64,000 nucleotides of DNA from Brachypodium distachyon. Its lineage: Eukaryota; Streptophyta; Magnoliopsida; Poales; Poaceae. The notes beneath the pieces are model-generated. The model had not been told where the DNA came from. It made no database searches and saw only the letters and a list, made by a program, of their open reading frames with translations. Shown piece after piece: positions 44,041-56,214 of the stretch; within the stretch, counting starts at the first letter, position 1, and every line of letters begins with the position of its first letter. The stretch is taken from assembly GCF_000005505.3 (NCBI RefSeq), contig NC_016134.3, forward strand, positions 19,704,370 through 19,768,369, read 5' to 3'. The translations under genes were made by a program, and so were the position numbers.

Positions 44041-45533
44041 TTTTTTTTTTAAAAAAGGACATGTCTTGTATCGGTCGATGCACACTACTATTATACTATT
44101 ATTGAAATATCAAGAAGCATTCAAATCTCGGTTATTACATCACAAGAAGATAACCCCTATTAGCCTATTGTTGGCTAAACGTTGGGAACCCACGTAAAGA
44201 TATTCGGAAATTATAATTGCCGAACGTCTGCGCATTAGTCCGTGCTCGCGACGTCTTGTGCGTCCTAGATCTGCTGGTAGCAGGCTGCTGCTAATGCATA
44301 TCCCGATTAAGATTAAGTACGTTGCACTCCTCTTTATTTTGTTATGTATGCACAGGCTTTTTGTATTTTGCACGCATGTATCAAGTTTTTAGTTGTATGA
44401 TTTCATAGGTTCAAAAAATTTTGTAGATCAAATTATTATTTTTCTGATTCACAATTCGTTTTCACGGTTGGCTTTTTATCGACGAGATCTTCAAAACTAG
44501 ACCCTACTTGATATGTTTCGACAAATTATTTTTGGACCTTTTGTTACCATGCGGTAATACACAAATTATTATACTATTTTGAACAAAGGTACCACGTGGT
44601 AATTTGTTAATGATAGTGTGGCAACTTCATATATTATTGGATGTTAACTATACATTTTATCGATGGCAACATATATTATTTGGCGTTAATTGTATATCAT
44701 ACCGGATGGCAACTTTGATGCATAATTAGCCACCCTATTTTATTGGATGGCAACTTTATTAACAAATAGTGTGGCAATTCACATATTATCGAGTTTAACT
44801 ATACATCTTATCGGACAGCAAATTCGATGTATAAATCGCCACCTCGTTTTATTAGATGGCAACTTCATTAAAAAATAGTGTGGCAGTTCATATATTTGGG
44901 AGCTAACTATACATCTTATCGAGTGGCATCTTTGATGTAAAAATCCCCGGCCTATTTTATCGGATGGAAACTTCGTTAACAAATAGCTTGGCAACTTTAT
45001 ATATCATTAGATGCTAACTATATATCTTATCGGGTGGGAACTTCATATATTATTGGGCCCTAACTATATATCTTATCCGATGACAACTTTCTTGCACAAA
45101 TCGTCACCCTATTTTTTACGAAGCTACTACATGATAATTTGTTAGTTACATGATGAAAACTTCATATATTGTTGGGTGGCAACTTTTAGAACCGAATAAA
45201 AAAATAAAAACAAATCAACATGGGCTTAGTTTCGAAGATCTTGTCGAGACAAATCTAAGCATGAAAACAGATCTCAAATCGATTGGACAGCTTAAGAGTT
45301 ATATCAATTTAATCGTCGTTTCTTTCATCATACGTGCTCTGCGAGCTGATGGATTTTCCACCGCATATGCATGCAACAATCAACAATTTGCCACCGGTAC
45401 CGTCGCCCCAGCGCGCTAACGAGGGCAAGTCCGCGTCCTATTCGCGCCCAAAGATATTTTACACCGTACTTCAGAAACATCTGAAAACATAACCGTACAC
45501 ATGCTAGGCAACGGCAATTGTGATAAAGAACTA
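44041..45533. other. Intergenic with degenerate tandem repeat
   Basis: A T/A-rich patch directly follows the CACTA end. From about 44600 to 45180 the sequence repeats 'gtggcaactt(c)atatatt' and 'taactatacatcttatcg' with a period near 110-150 bp in four to five degenerate copies. No gene recognised. Confidence 0.65.
44600..45180 (+). repeat. Degenerate tandem repeat array
   Basis: Units begin near 44619, 44770, 44880, 44989 and 45036 with 'ggcaact/ggcagtt...catatatt', followed by 'aactatacatcttatcg' and often 'ccaccctattttattggatg'. Confidence 0.65.
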
Positions 45534-46080
45534 GAGCTTTTTTACGGTACGTGGTACTCCTTGTAGAGAGTTTGGAGTACCAACCAGATCTGGCCGTCCG
45601 TTTTAATGGACAGTTTAGACTTCTCCTCATGCTAACATGCAGGTCGTTTTTACCCTTAATCTCCTCTAACGGCTGAGGGTATATCTCCTGCCGGACTTGA
45701 CACAGCTGTCGCCGCCGCCGCCTGAATCGAGCACGCGGAGTGGCCTCCATCCCAACGAGCGCTAGTAAAACTAGACGAAATCGGCCAGTAAAACGAATCG
45801 GCCACCAGGGATACCCCATCGCTTCCTCTCTGGCGGAACCCATTTCCCATGGCCGGCCGTAGTAGCTCGTGAAATTAGGGTTTCCAGATCAGCGATTCAT
45901 GTGGATTTTTGTCAGCGATTAACCGACTTGTAGATTACAATTTTACCCTTTAACTGAGGTATTCCCTACCTTTCTACGGTGGTACTCTGTGACACTTTCG
46001 TTGGAGTACCAATCATGCTCGGCTGTTAGATTAAGAGAAAAGAACCGTCTACATTTTTTTAAGGGTACTATAAAAAGCTC
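45534..46080. mobile_element. MITE, 547 bp, 8-bp target duplication
   Basis: Left end 'gagcttttttacggtac' and right end, reversed, 'gagctttttatagtac' are inverted repeats. The flank AAGAACTA is duplicated exactly at 45526-45533 and 46081-46088. Eight bases point to a hAT-type element; a Mutator type with one base lost is possible. The interior is non-coding. Confidence 0.85.
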
Positions 46081-46088
46081 AAGAACTA

Positions 46089-47164
46089 TCCATTCCAACC
46101 AGGCAACCAGCAGACAAAAAGGGGTTCATTGATGCCATCTCCAATCTTGAGCAAGCTTGACCAGGAAGCTATCTACTACTCCTATCTAGGAACAAGAATC
46201 ACTCAACCGGACAGATGAAACTGCATACGCGTGTCCTGGAGAGTATGAACCTTGCATTGCACATGCTTTCCATTCCCCCTGAATTCATGGCTCAACGAAA
46301 AGAGAGCAATCAGAGCTACCTCTCATGGTGTTGCCACCAATGGTGGTGCGGCTGCTTTACTTGCCTGCTTGCCTCCTCTGTCCGTCTGGCGTTCAACGCC
46401 ATCATTTGATTTGCTATCTCAGTAGCTCACCCACCCGCTCAGGTTCCCTCTACTCTTGAAAGATATACCGGCCGTCTCCTTCCTAAACCTCATCACCATC
46501 ATCATTGCCGATGCGATCCATTCACAAGCAGTGTACTGCAGTAGTAGAAAGTAGTTCCAGTCCATGAAGTGCTTGCCCTCTTTTCCTTTCCTTCCTCATA
46601 TGGATGTCCAGGAACATCTTTTAGTAGGAACCATGGATGTTCACTGATGAACCTCATGGCATGGCAGGCACTCATCCAGCATAGTGTACACCGTGACTGA
46701 GTGGAATGCCTGAGCTGAACAAACATGATCAGCAGAGGTTCTCATGGTGTGCCACCTTTCATCTCAGAAGTTGAGTCAGACCACTGGTCCGAATCATCAA
46801 CATTCGTAACGTGGATGAAGCTTTAGATTTGTGCTGAAACTCTGAGAAAACTACATCGGCACTTTTTCCGTGCCAAGTTTTCTTTCGTCAAGGGACATGG
46901 TTGCACAAGCAGCAGATAATAATTTATATACAAGAGCATGCACAAAATTCGTTGAAACTTCTTTGGACAATTGCCAAGCCTCAAATATAGAGGGATCAAC
47001 CGATCAAAACCTGAAGAGCAGCGCGATTATAGCAGCTTCGGACAGGAAGGAGAAGTAGAAGAACTAAGGAAACACACACACACTATTACACAACTAAACC
47101 CCTTGCAGAAGCAGGAGCAGCAACCCCTTCCCGCCTTCCATATAGCTGCAGAGGCAACATCTTA
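46089..47164. other. Downstream region of the carboxypeptidase gene
   Basis: Probably contains the 3' UTR of the minus-strand gene just right of it, perhaps to about 46900. Small frames here have no recognisable domain. Confidence 0.45.
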
Positions 47165-50100
47165 TCATGAGAAGTTTTCTGGCAGAGGCCTTCCTTGTAG
47201 GAATGCCCTGTAGAGCACGAGAGAACGCTTGGGCTGCGAGAATGGCGCCTCGTGCGAAGCCCCTCTGATGGTGGCAAAGGAGAGCATGTCACCATATACC
47301 TGAGTCCATCCACCAACCTGCAACGACAGATCATTTTGTAAATATTTACCCGTTCTTCAATTTGCATGAAGGTGCATGGTCAGGGGGCATGGTGTGTGTG
47401 TGTGTGTTGTGTTGTCACCTGCTTCCCTTCGAACCAAACTCGGTACGGGGTGCTTGTCTTGAGGCCGAGATCGTGCGCTAGATTTTGCACCAGCGTCCTG
47501 CTCCCAGTTAGAGGAATCACTGAGTCTTGGTCACCACTGCATTTGCGAGAAAACAAATGCTACATATGACATGAGTTGTTCCTGAGCTTAAAAAAAAAGC
47601 ATCCACAAAGTTGAGAGGACCCTCCAAAGGAAAAGGTTCACGTAGCAATTTGTATCATTATAAAGGTGGAAAAGTACAATGTTATGAAATCTTTATGTGA
47701 AGTGCCAACTACATAAATTTGCTTCTCTATCCTTTTTTTCATTTTCTTCAAGTAATCCAATAGTTTTAAACAATAGAAAGTTCAGGGTTTTTTATAGTAC
47801 CATGTTGAAGCCAGTAAGTACATAGGTTTAGAACTCGTACTTAGATTCAGTTTTAAATATTTTTTATTTCCTATCAAGATATTCCTGACCTTTATGATGC
47901 ATGACATATGAAGAGCTACTCTTTGAATCTTTCATCTTTTTGTACCTGTAAACTAGCACCCGGATGCCAGACTTGACAAGTGATCCCACTATGTTGATTG
48001 TTGGAATCTGCAAGTTGAGGAGCTCGTACTGAAGAACACTGTAAGAAAACCGAAAACATGATAAACAGTGGTTAGATATAATAGATACAAGTTCACAAAG
48101 TATCTGAATACACACGCTAGTTCCTCTGTACATCAAATACCTGCTGCAAACTGCCCAATTTTTTACGCCGATGAGCTTCGCATGCAGCGCTTCCTGAACA
48201 TCCTTCCTGTTCAAGTAGTTCACCGTCTCATCCTCGATACACACATCGATGCGCTGCCCGACATGCCTCTGTGCAACAAAATCACACGGTGCTATACATC
48301 ACACAAGAGGTGGCTAACAATGCTACTGAAATTGACCAGTTTGTGGCAATGAGCATACATGAGGGGAGAGGATCATTGACTGTGAGAGGACTGAAGCCAA
48401 GCAGACATCGAGGGTGACATCGTACTTGTCCACGAACCGGCTCGTCTCTCGGGTCACTTGGTTCATCACCCTCGCGCAAAGCGGGCTCAGGGATCCACCG
48501 TAGTACTCACTGACATACTGGGAGTAGTTGCAAACAGAGGTGAAAATTCTGTATGTTGAGTCTGAGATGAGGCCATGGGACCAGAAGTACTCTGCCCTTG
48601 AGTTGAAGTCAGTGGTGAACTCAAGAACAGGATTGCCCAGCTGCCAACAAAAGAATGGAATTGCAGTCAGAAACAACCCAGAGTGCAACAACAGTAAAAT
48701 CTTTGAAACTGGTTAAGGTTTTCCTTACAGCAAGTCCTTTGAGGTTGAAGATTTTCTCATTCTTATTGAACTCAACCATGACCTCTGCAAGTTGTGGAAT
48801 GTAATGCCCTGGTGTATGAAAAAAGCATTTTAAGATTTAGAGACTTCTCAAAGCTGTTTATTAGTGATTAAAAAGATTGTAAATGAAACTTTATTTTAGA
48901 TACCTGCATAGCTTTCTCCAGCAATGTAAAGCTCTCTGCCCTTGTACTGTGGGAACTTTTCAAGCCACCTTTGCATGAACACCATATTGTCCATTGCTAC
49001 ATTCATTCAGCAAGGAAATGTCACGAGGTGATTAAGAAATGAAAATAAAACAAGCGTACTAGTGCTTATAGAATAGTTAGCACTTATTTCATACAGATGT
49101 TGTGTACACAAGGATATAGTCTGACATTCATGAACAGAAACCTAGTCACAAACAGAAACAAAACAAATATATATGAAAACATAAAGAGATCTTATAGGTA
49201 GAAAAACATCAGTACCTGTCATCTTGTCATTCACACCCTGGTAGTAGGCAGCATCGGCAGAGTAGGAGTACCCAACACCAGCTGGTGTCTCCAGGTAAAT
49301 AACATTGGCCTCTGCAGAGTAACACAACACCAAAAAAATGGTGAGGCATGTGCAACTTTCTTGGGCCAACAAAAGGCTCAAGATTTGGAATTAGCATGCA
49401 AAGTTGCAGAAAAAAGGTAGAGAGGCAGTACTCATTAGCCTCACACACCTTTGTTCCAGCTGTACTCATTCTTCACTAGCACCTGCCCACTAGGCCTGAA
49501 AGGGCCATTCTCTGAGAAGGCCCCTACACCAAGTGAAGAACAGCCGGGTCCTACAAAAACCATTCAACCATTGATATCTGAAGAAATTGGGGGAAAATAA
49601 CTAATAATAAATAGCAAATTTTGGATCAAGTAATTCTGGAAAAAAAAGTTGAAAGTTATCAAACAAAAACTGTATATCACAATGAGCATATTTTAGTGCA
49701 TTAAGACTGAAAGAAACAAAGAGCTGCAAAACAAGTAGCTAGAGAAAACATTGAAATTCTTGTTTTTTAACATTAGAGCGAACATTGAAGTTAGTTACGA
49801 ACAAAACGGGAGGCAAAATACATCAGGAAACAAAGACACTTCGCAGAAACCAACAAGAAATTGCGTCCACAAAATGAGTAAAAATATGCATTGATATATG
49901 GAAAAATCAGTGATGTCCCCCAAGGCCCCAACTCACTTACCTCCATTGAGCCAGAGGACAAGAGGCTTAGAGATAGGATCAAGCTCTGCCTCCACAAAGT
50001 AGTAGAAGAGAGCCCTGCTTCCCTTGCCATCCACCCCAATGTAGCCTGAATACTGCCCAAAGCTCACCTCGGGTTGCCCAGGGAGCTTTGTGATCCTGTC

Positions 50101-50202
50101 TCCTCGTCCTCCTCCATTGCAAGAACCCAGATGGCACAATGCAGCAATGAGTAGCAGCGACACCATGGCCAATGGCTTGCTGCAGTACAGTAGAGAAGGC
50201 AT
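47165..50202 (-). CDS. Serine carboxypeptidase-like protein (S10), ten exons
   Basis: Exons on the minus strand: 50202-49941, 49550-49449, 49311-49216, 48996-48904, 48808-48729, 48640-48359, 48268-48141, 48038-47946, 47536-47419, 47317-47165. All introns are GT-AG and the joined frame is open: 1407 nt, 468 residues. Signal peptide near residues 1-29 ('[16 protein letters not shown]'; Met13 is an alternative start). The oxyanion motif NGGPGCSS is at 86-93, nucleophile Ser182 in GESYAG, catalytic Asp within SGDQDS (379-384) and His440 in GASHEAP. An NYS glycosylation site occurs in exon 6. It should remove C-terminal residues of peptides (or act as an acyltransferase, as some SCPLs do) in the vacuole or outside the cell. 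Closest by eye to the SCPL45-type class II group. No break is seen; the gene appears functional. Confidence 0.95.
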
Positions 50203-50697
50203 GGCCTTCAGGACGATGAGAGAGGAGAGAGAGGGGAGAGGAGCTAGCTACAGCAGAGGGATTGGATGGTGAGGGAGGCAAGAGTCAAGTGTGCTCTTTT
50301 GCCTTGAGAAGAGAGCAAAGGAGGAGATGAATGATTCAGTGGAAGGACTAGGGAGGAGAGAGTGGCACTGGCAGATGCAGGGAGCAAAGACCTCCTCTCC
50401 TCTGCTTGGAGCATGTGGTGGCATTACAATATATAGGAGGGGGAAAGGGAATAAAAGGTACATTTTGTTAGGGCCATGGGTATGTGTGTCTGCATTCTGC
50501 AAGGCTTCATTAATTAATTATGCATGCTATCAGGATCAGGGTTTAGAGTAATACTAGTCCTTAACCGCTTCTGAAAGTCAGTCAGTTCTAAGTTCAAACA
50601 GCTACTTGTCGGTGAGAAGGTTTAGAAGAAGAGTATGCTACGGCTTCAGATTGCAACAAACTTCAAGTACCACTCTATTGCTTGCAAAAAAAAAGTA
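50203..50697 (-). promoter_or_regulatory. Promoter and 5' UTR of the carboxypeptidase gene
   Basis: Purine/pyrimidine-biased leader (GAGAGAG on plus strand) from 50203 to about 50400, then the TATA box, then AT-rich DNA up to the Mutator-like element at 50698, which therefore sits within 300 bp of the start site. Confidence 0.6.
50427..50436 (-). promoter_or_regulatory. TATA box of the carboxypeptidase gene
   Basis: 'ctatatattg' on the minus strand, about 225 bp before the ATG, leaving a leader of about 195 nt. Confidence 0.6.
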
Positions 50698-51960
50698 GAG
50701 TAAAGTACACCCGCGGTCCTAATACTATTGACGAGGTGTCAGGTTAGTCCCAAAATTACTAAACTGCATATTTAGGTCCCAATATTTTGTAAAGTGGGTC
50801 ACGACAAGTCCTAAGCTCGCTCGCCCAGGAGTGTTTGACCGGCCTACGTGGCGTGTTGACCTAATACACGTAGGCAAAAGGGCCCGCTAGACATAACCGA
50901 TGCGAGAAAAATGCACCGGCGGTCCTAATATTATTGACGAGGTGCAAAATTAGTCCTTAAATTACTAAACTGCATATGTAGGTCCTAATTTTTTGTTAAG
51001 TAGGTCACGACAGGTGCTAAGCTCGTTCACCGTGACGCCTTCGACCACCCCCGCGACCCTCATGTTCTCTAAACTGCATCGCTTTGACCGTCTTGCTCTT
51101 CTGAAGCTAGAGCTGCAAGGTGCTCCTGCTCCGTGCCCTATATCCCTGGGAACGCAACGTCATTTGCTTCATTGCGTGCGCATCCCAGGCACGCCGTGCG
51201 TTCACTGTGCGCGTCGTGGCCGACGGCCTCCTCGAGCTGCGACTCTTTGCCTACTAGCTTCTCCTCGTCGCGTTGGACCTACTTGCAGAAGGAATAGCCG
51301 GAGTTTTCGGAATCCGCCGCCGCCTCACGCCCTCACCCATCTTCTTCTCCGACAGATGTCTGCCGCCGCTCAATCTCCGTCTCCGATGATCCCCAGACGT
51401 CAGCGCTTCATCCCTCGGCTCCGCGTGCTCAAGGCATACCTTCAAGTGCTTCTCCATGGTGCTTTCGTGGTCAAAATCGTTCTGGCTTGCCGCTCATCGC
51501 TAGTGGGAGAACTGCTCAGATGCTCCTCGACCTTGTCTGGCACCTTTCACCTGCTTCATGGTGAGCCGCTGGTTCTTAATTTTGCCCCTTAGCCGACGTG
51601 TATCTGGTCACCTAGGACGGTCAAACGCTTCCGAACGAGCTTAGGACCTGTCGAGACCCATTTAACAAAAAATTAGGACCTAAATATTCAGTTTAGTAAT
51701 TGTAGGACTAACTTTGCACATCGTCAATAATATTAGGACCGCGGGTGCATTTTTCCTTTCATCAGTTATGTCTAGCGGGCCCCTTAGCCTACGTGTATTA
51801 GGTCAACGCGCCACGTAGGCCGGTCAAACACTAATGTCCGAGCTTAGGACCTGTCGTGACCCACTTTACAAAATATTAGAACCTAAATATGCAGTTTACT
51901 AATTTTATGACTAACTTGACACCTTGTCGATAATATTAGGACCGCGGGTGTATTTTACTC
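50698..51960. mobile_element. Mutator-like element with doubled TIRs, 1263 bp
   Basis: Left end 'gagtaaagtacacccgcgg'; right end reversed 'gagtaaaatacacccgcgg'. The 9-bp flank AAAAAAGTA is duplicated exactly (50689-50697 and 51961-51969), the Mutator signature. Outer arms of about 210 bp (50698-50910, 51750-51960) are followed by inner, more diverged arms of the same sequence (50911-51015, 51590-51750). The core 51016-51590 is GC-rich with open frames but no domain I recognise, possibly captured host sequence (Pack-MULE style). Confidence 0.85.
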
Positions 51961-51969
51961 AAAAAAGTA

Positions 51970-54900
51970 CCACTCTATCAGATTCTTCTTATAGTAGCAT
52001 TAGAATTCCAGACTGTGATACTCCAAAAATTAGATTAGTTCAACCAAACATTAAACTATTACTCCTTCCGTCCCATAATATGAGTCCCGTAAGCATCCCT
52101 AAATTCTCAATTTAATTAATTATATATGTATATTTCTTAAAAAAAAGTAGGTCATTAGATTCGTTATCGAAAAAACTTTCTAATGATATAATTTTTTAAC
52201 TTATAATTTATATTTAGTTAGGTAAATTGACGATATAGGATGCGTCAAAATTTGCTTTTCATTAAAAATGCTTACAGTATATACTGCTGGATGCATCAAC
52301 AAGTAAATGACAATGACAACCATACGCACCTGATAACCTGTACTTTCCGAAACTCGTTTATAATCGAATAAAAAATACTCACATCTGTCTACAGGCTCCA
52401 CAGATCCATCCAGAGCTGCAATTTAAAACCTCACCTCGGAAAGCTAAACAAAAAATGAAAGTGTAATGGGTCACATGACATGAGAGCGAGGAGAGGGACA
52501 GGATGGACCCAAGCGGCAAAAGCCTTTGCTGCATAGCCTGCATTACAGAAAGTAGGCTTTTTTGCTACTAGGGCTTCCACAGTCCCACATTTTTTTTGTG
52601 CAGCTGTCTTGTGCAAAGATGGTGGACACCGTTCCCCAGCATTACAGAGCCACTAGGTTCGTGTGGGAATTTCTTTTTCTTTTTGTACAGGAAAACAATG
52701 GCTTTTGGATATATGCAGCCTTGATACAGTTAATACAACAAAAGGCCAAGGTGTGCAGTTTTGTATGAGGAGATAGAAAAGGCCTTTGGTTGTTATTATC
52801 TCCAGCCTTCGTCCAACGCAGGTGTGTTGGACTTGTAGGGTGTCACCTACATGCAACACAGTTTATTACTTACTGTTTTTAATTAGATGCCTAAGACTGG
52901 CCTAAACACCGTGGATGGAAGACCGGCATAAACACTGGATTGAAGCATTGGACCTTTTGTCAATCAATGTCACGAGTCATGCCACTTCTTCCATCGGCTC
53001 AGACAGACACTGTTCAAATGCTGACGTAGCACTTGTCGTTCAACAGTTTCATCTGATAAGAAAAATATGATTTGGAACAAAAGGGAATTTCCATCTCTTC
53101 TAATAAGGTTTATTTTTGTGGTTCATTGAGACCAACCTCGACATAGAAGTATGAAATCTGACTCAAATGCCAAAATAAAATCAGCACAAACATGGAGTAC
53201 AAATAAAAATGGCATTATTTTTACATTTGTGCGATTCACATTTTTACAGCACAGTCCATGGCTGAACCCAGCAAGTCCTTCCTTACACTGGAAGAGAGTC
53301 ATCACGGATTCCAATAAAAAGTTAACGATGCACACGGCGGTAATTAGGGTTATGCCGTATGGACGCACGCTGGTGTTTCTATCCTGGGAGAGACATTCAG
53401 AGGAGGCATGAAGCTGCTGTCTGGTTTATTTAAACCCCAACACCATTGTTTTCTTATCAAGTGTCTTGTCTATTGACCACTGACTGAGCAGCGAGCATCT
53501 CTCTCACCGTCGACTGACTGACTGATGCTGAAGAGAGATGGCCTTTTAGGCACTAAAACTCCAGCACCATTACCCAATCTAGTTTAAACAAACAAGCAGA
53601 GGAGAGAGCACGGTTATGACAAATGCAAACACCAAGATATTCCTAGATTCCAGCCGGGTTCCCCTTTCCCCGATTCCGCATCATCCACCCAACCTGAAAA
53701 GAGCATTCCTATTTCCTCACGGGCAGAGCACGCGTGTGATCTCACCGCAATGTATATTACAGCTTACGCTATGCTAACTTCCCTAGTGGATACAGCTCAA
53801 AAAAAGCTTCCCTAGTGGATAACTGAAAGTCTGGATCGCACTTGCTTTCTTTTCTATATCTTTTCCTTGTTAGTTTGGACATGCATGGATGAGTATACCA
53901 ATAGAGTTCGCACTTCCAGTTCACAGCTAAGGATCTGACTTACAGACCTGGCATGTGGGTCCCAAAGACAACATTGTCAGTGAGACAAAAGGGTGATAAA
54001 CGATGAATGTTTCACTTAATTAGTAACTAAAGCAAAGAGGGACAAGCTAGCTTGCTTTCCTGCAAAGGATAAACAGGCAACCCCCTGCAATTATTGAGTT
54101 ACACCCCCTTGCCGTCCAGCAAGCTTTTACTGAGAGATCAACTTTAGAACAGAACAAGCAGAAATTAACAAAGGGGGGAGTCTAAAAAGATGGCACTAAT
54201 TATGCTGCCGTATCTTGGAAATTAGCGTGTGCTGATGTACGGCCCACCGGACCACATGCCTGCCTCGTGCCTTCTCTCTTAACAGTCAAACACTGCTGAA
54301 TGCTTACTGTTTCTGGTGTTTAACATAATTAACCCCAAATGTATGCTTCTAGTACCTTTTGGAAGGCAGGCAGGCAAGAGGATAATCGTACAGGAGAATA
54401 TACGTATCACTGACTTCTTCTATTCTTTCTAGTGTTATTGTTGAGGCCTGAGGGTGATTAGCTAGTTTGGCTAGATTAAACGATGCAGAGGCACAGCCGC
54501 ACAGGCAACAATTTTAACCTCATTCTTAACATGGAAACAATAATGTTTTTCAGTGGGATACTAAGGGACAGATTACGCCGGTGACGTACTAAAGAAAAAA
54601 AACTTCCATATTTCTGTAAAGATGGTTTCGATCAAAGGGACTCTTGATTTTTTTTCAATGACATTTGTTTCGAGGAGATCAAAATTGAGACTTCTGACCA
54701 TTTTAGTTAAAAACAACGACGTAAAAAGCGAAACGCTTCATTGGCATTCGTCGGTTCCACGGACGAAAATCGCCGGGCTCCCTTCCACCCACATACCCTC
54801 TTAAACCGCCGCGTCCTCCCTTTTCCCACTTACCTTTTTTCTACTCCCCGTCACCAACTTTCCTTCTCTCTCGGCACAGAGCATGAGCCGCCTCCCACCC

Positions 54901-55628
54901 TCTTCTCCCCCGACAGCTCTCCCCCAACGCTGAGCCCACCCTCCCCACGGCCGTCGTCGCACCGCACCGCTGTCTTCGCGCCGTGGGTCATCACTCTATC
55001 TACGAGAATTTTCATCCGAAAAACTAGGCGATTGAGAACAGCTAGCATTGTGGGAGGAGATTTAAATCTGGTGGGTCCCCATGCCGCCACCGGTGGGGGA
55101 GGCCAGATCCGAGCCGTGCACGGCCTTCTCTTCCCCCGCGCCTCCACCGCCGACGAGGCTTGGATCTACTGTGTATTTTCCTTTTCTTGTAGTTTTTTGC
55201 AAATAAAAATAAAAGGCTAAAAATTAAAAGCCACTGCCACATTTCCATACACAACACATATCAGGGCTACCCGTTTTCTTGCCTGCCCCACTAAACTTGA
55301 ATGCGTTTTTATTTAAATTTGAATCTGTTCGAGTCTATTTTGATTTGTATATGAAACAATTTGAATCCATTTATATTTAAATTAGAAATAATTTTAATTT
55401 GTATGATGGGCTGAAAACCCTTATTATAGGATTGGGTTGGTCCAGATCTAATGTGGCAAAGAAAACAGGCCAGACCGAACACTTGTCATATGATGTGGTA
55501 AGGAAAACTACAAGCAGAATTCATTTTTTGTTAACAAGGTTGCGGCAGTTTCAGCTTCTTCCGATAAAGAATAAAAAGAGAAAACTGCCTAGTCTTTACT
55601 ATCGTATTAATTTAGAGTTGTTGTGATT
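51970..55628. other. Intergenic, mostly unrecognised
   Basis: A lone Stowaway-type end 'tactccttccgtcccata' lies at 52060. A 15-bp word 'cttccctagtggata' is repeated at 53777 and 53807. A GC-rich pocket at 54760-55200 has open frames on both strands without recognisable domains. No gene can be supported. Confidence 0.5.
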
Positions 55629-56214
55629 ACAGATGACCATCGGGTCGTGCCCAACGAAAAGGCCCGGCAGCCCGGCGGCCCAGGCTCGAGATGAGCCATG
55701 CCCAGCACGGAGTTAATCGGGCCAGGAGAGCCCGTGGCACGGCATGTGTGAAGCATGGGCTTCATCCTCAGGGCCTCGGGCTGCCCGGCCCGATTAGCAA
55801 TTTTCATTTTTAAAAAATTGAATACATCTCATCTTCATCCTAGGAATGGAAAAATGGGGGCAATGAGAGTCAAACCCGAGACCAGTCCATCAATAATCCA
55901 GATGCTGACCACCAAACCACGCTAGTCTTTGTGCTAGGTTACACGCTGGTCTCTTTTTGACCCATTTATGTGGCTGGCAGGAAAACAAAAGCTCGTTGGG
56001 CTGCCTGGGCTGGTCGGTTCCCAAGGGATTTTTAAGGCTCGTCGGGCTTAACGTGCCGGATCAGCATGATTTGTGCCTGGTGTTGTGCCCTGGCCACGAG
56101 GAGTCCATTTGGGTCCGGGCCGGCCCATCCCTCTATTGTCGGGCTTCACAGGCCCAGGCGAGGCCTGTTTATCTTGTCCAGGACCCGGGACGGACCGGCC
56201 CGATGACCATCTAT
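55629..56214. mobile_element. hAT-like non-autonomous element, about 586 bp
   Basis: Left 'tacagatgaccatcgggtcg' and right reversed 'tatagatggtcatcgggccg' are imperfect inverted repeats, and the next about 100 bp on each side are GC-rich with many 'gcccgg/ccgggc' words. Similar termini are known in plant hAT families such as Dart. I could not find an 8-bp duplication. Confidence 0.45.

Noticed and set aside
54741..55220. 159-codon frame as a host gene
   Set aside because: Low-complexity Ser/Pro content, an equally long reverse frame and no recognisable domain.
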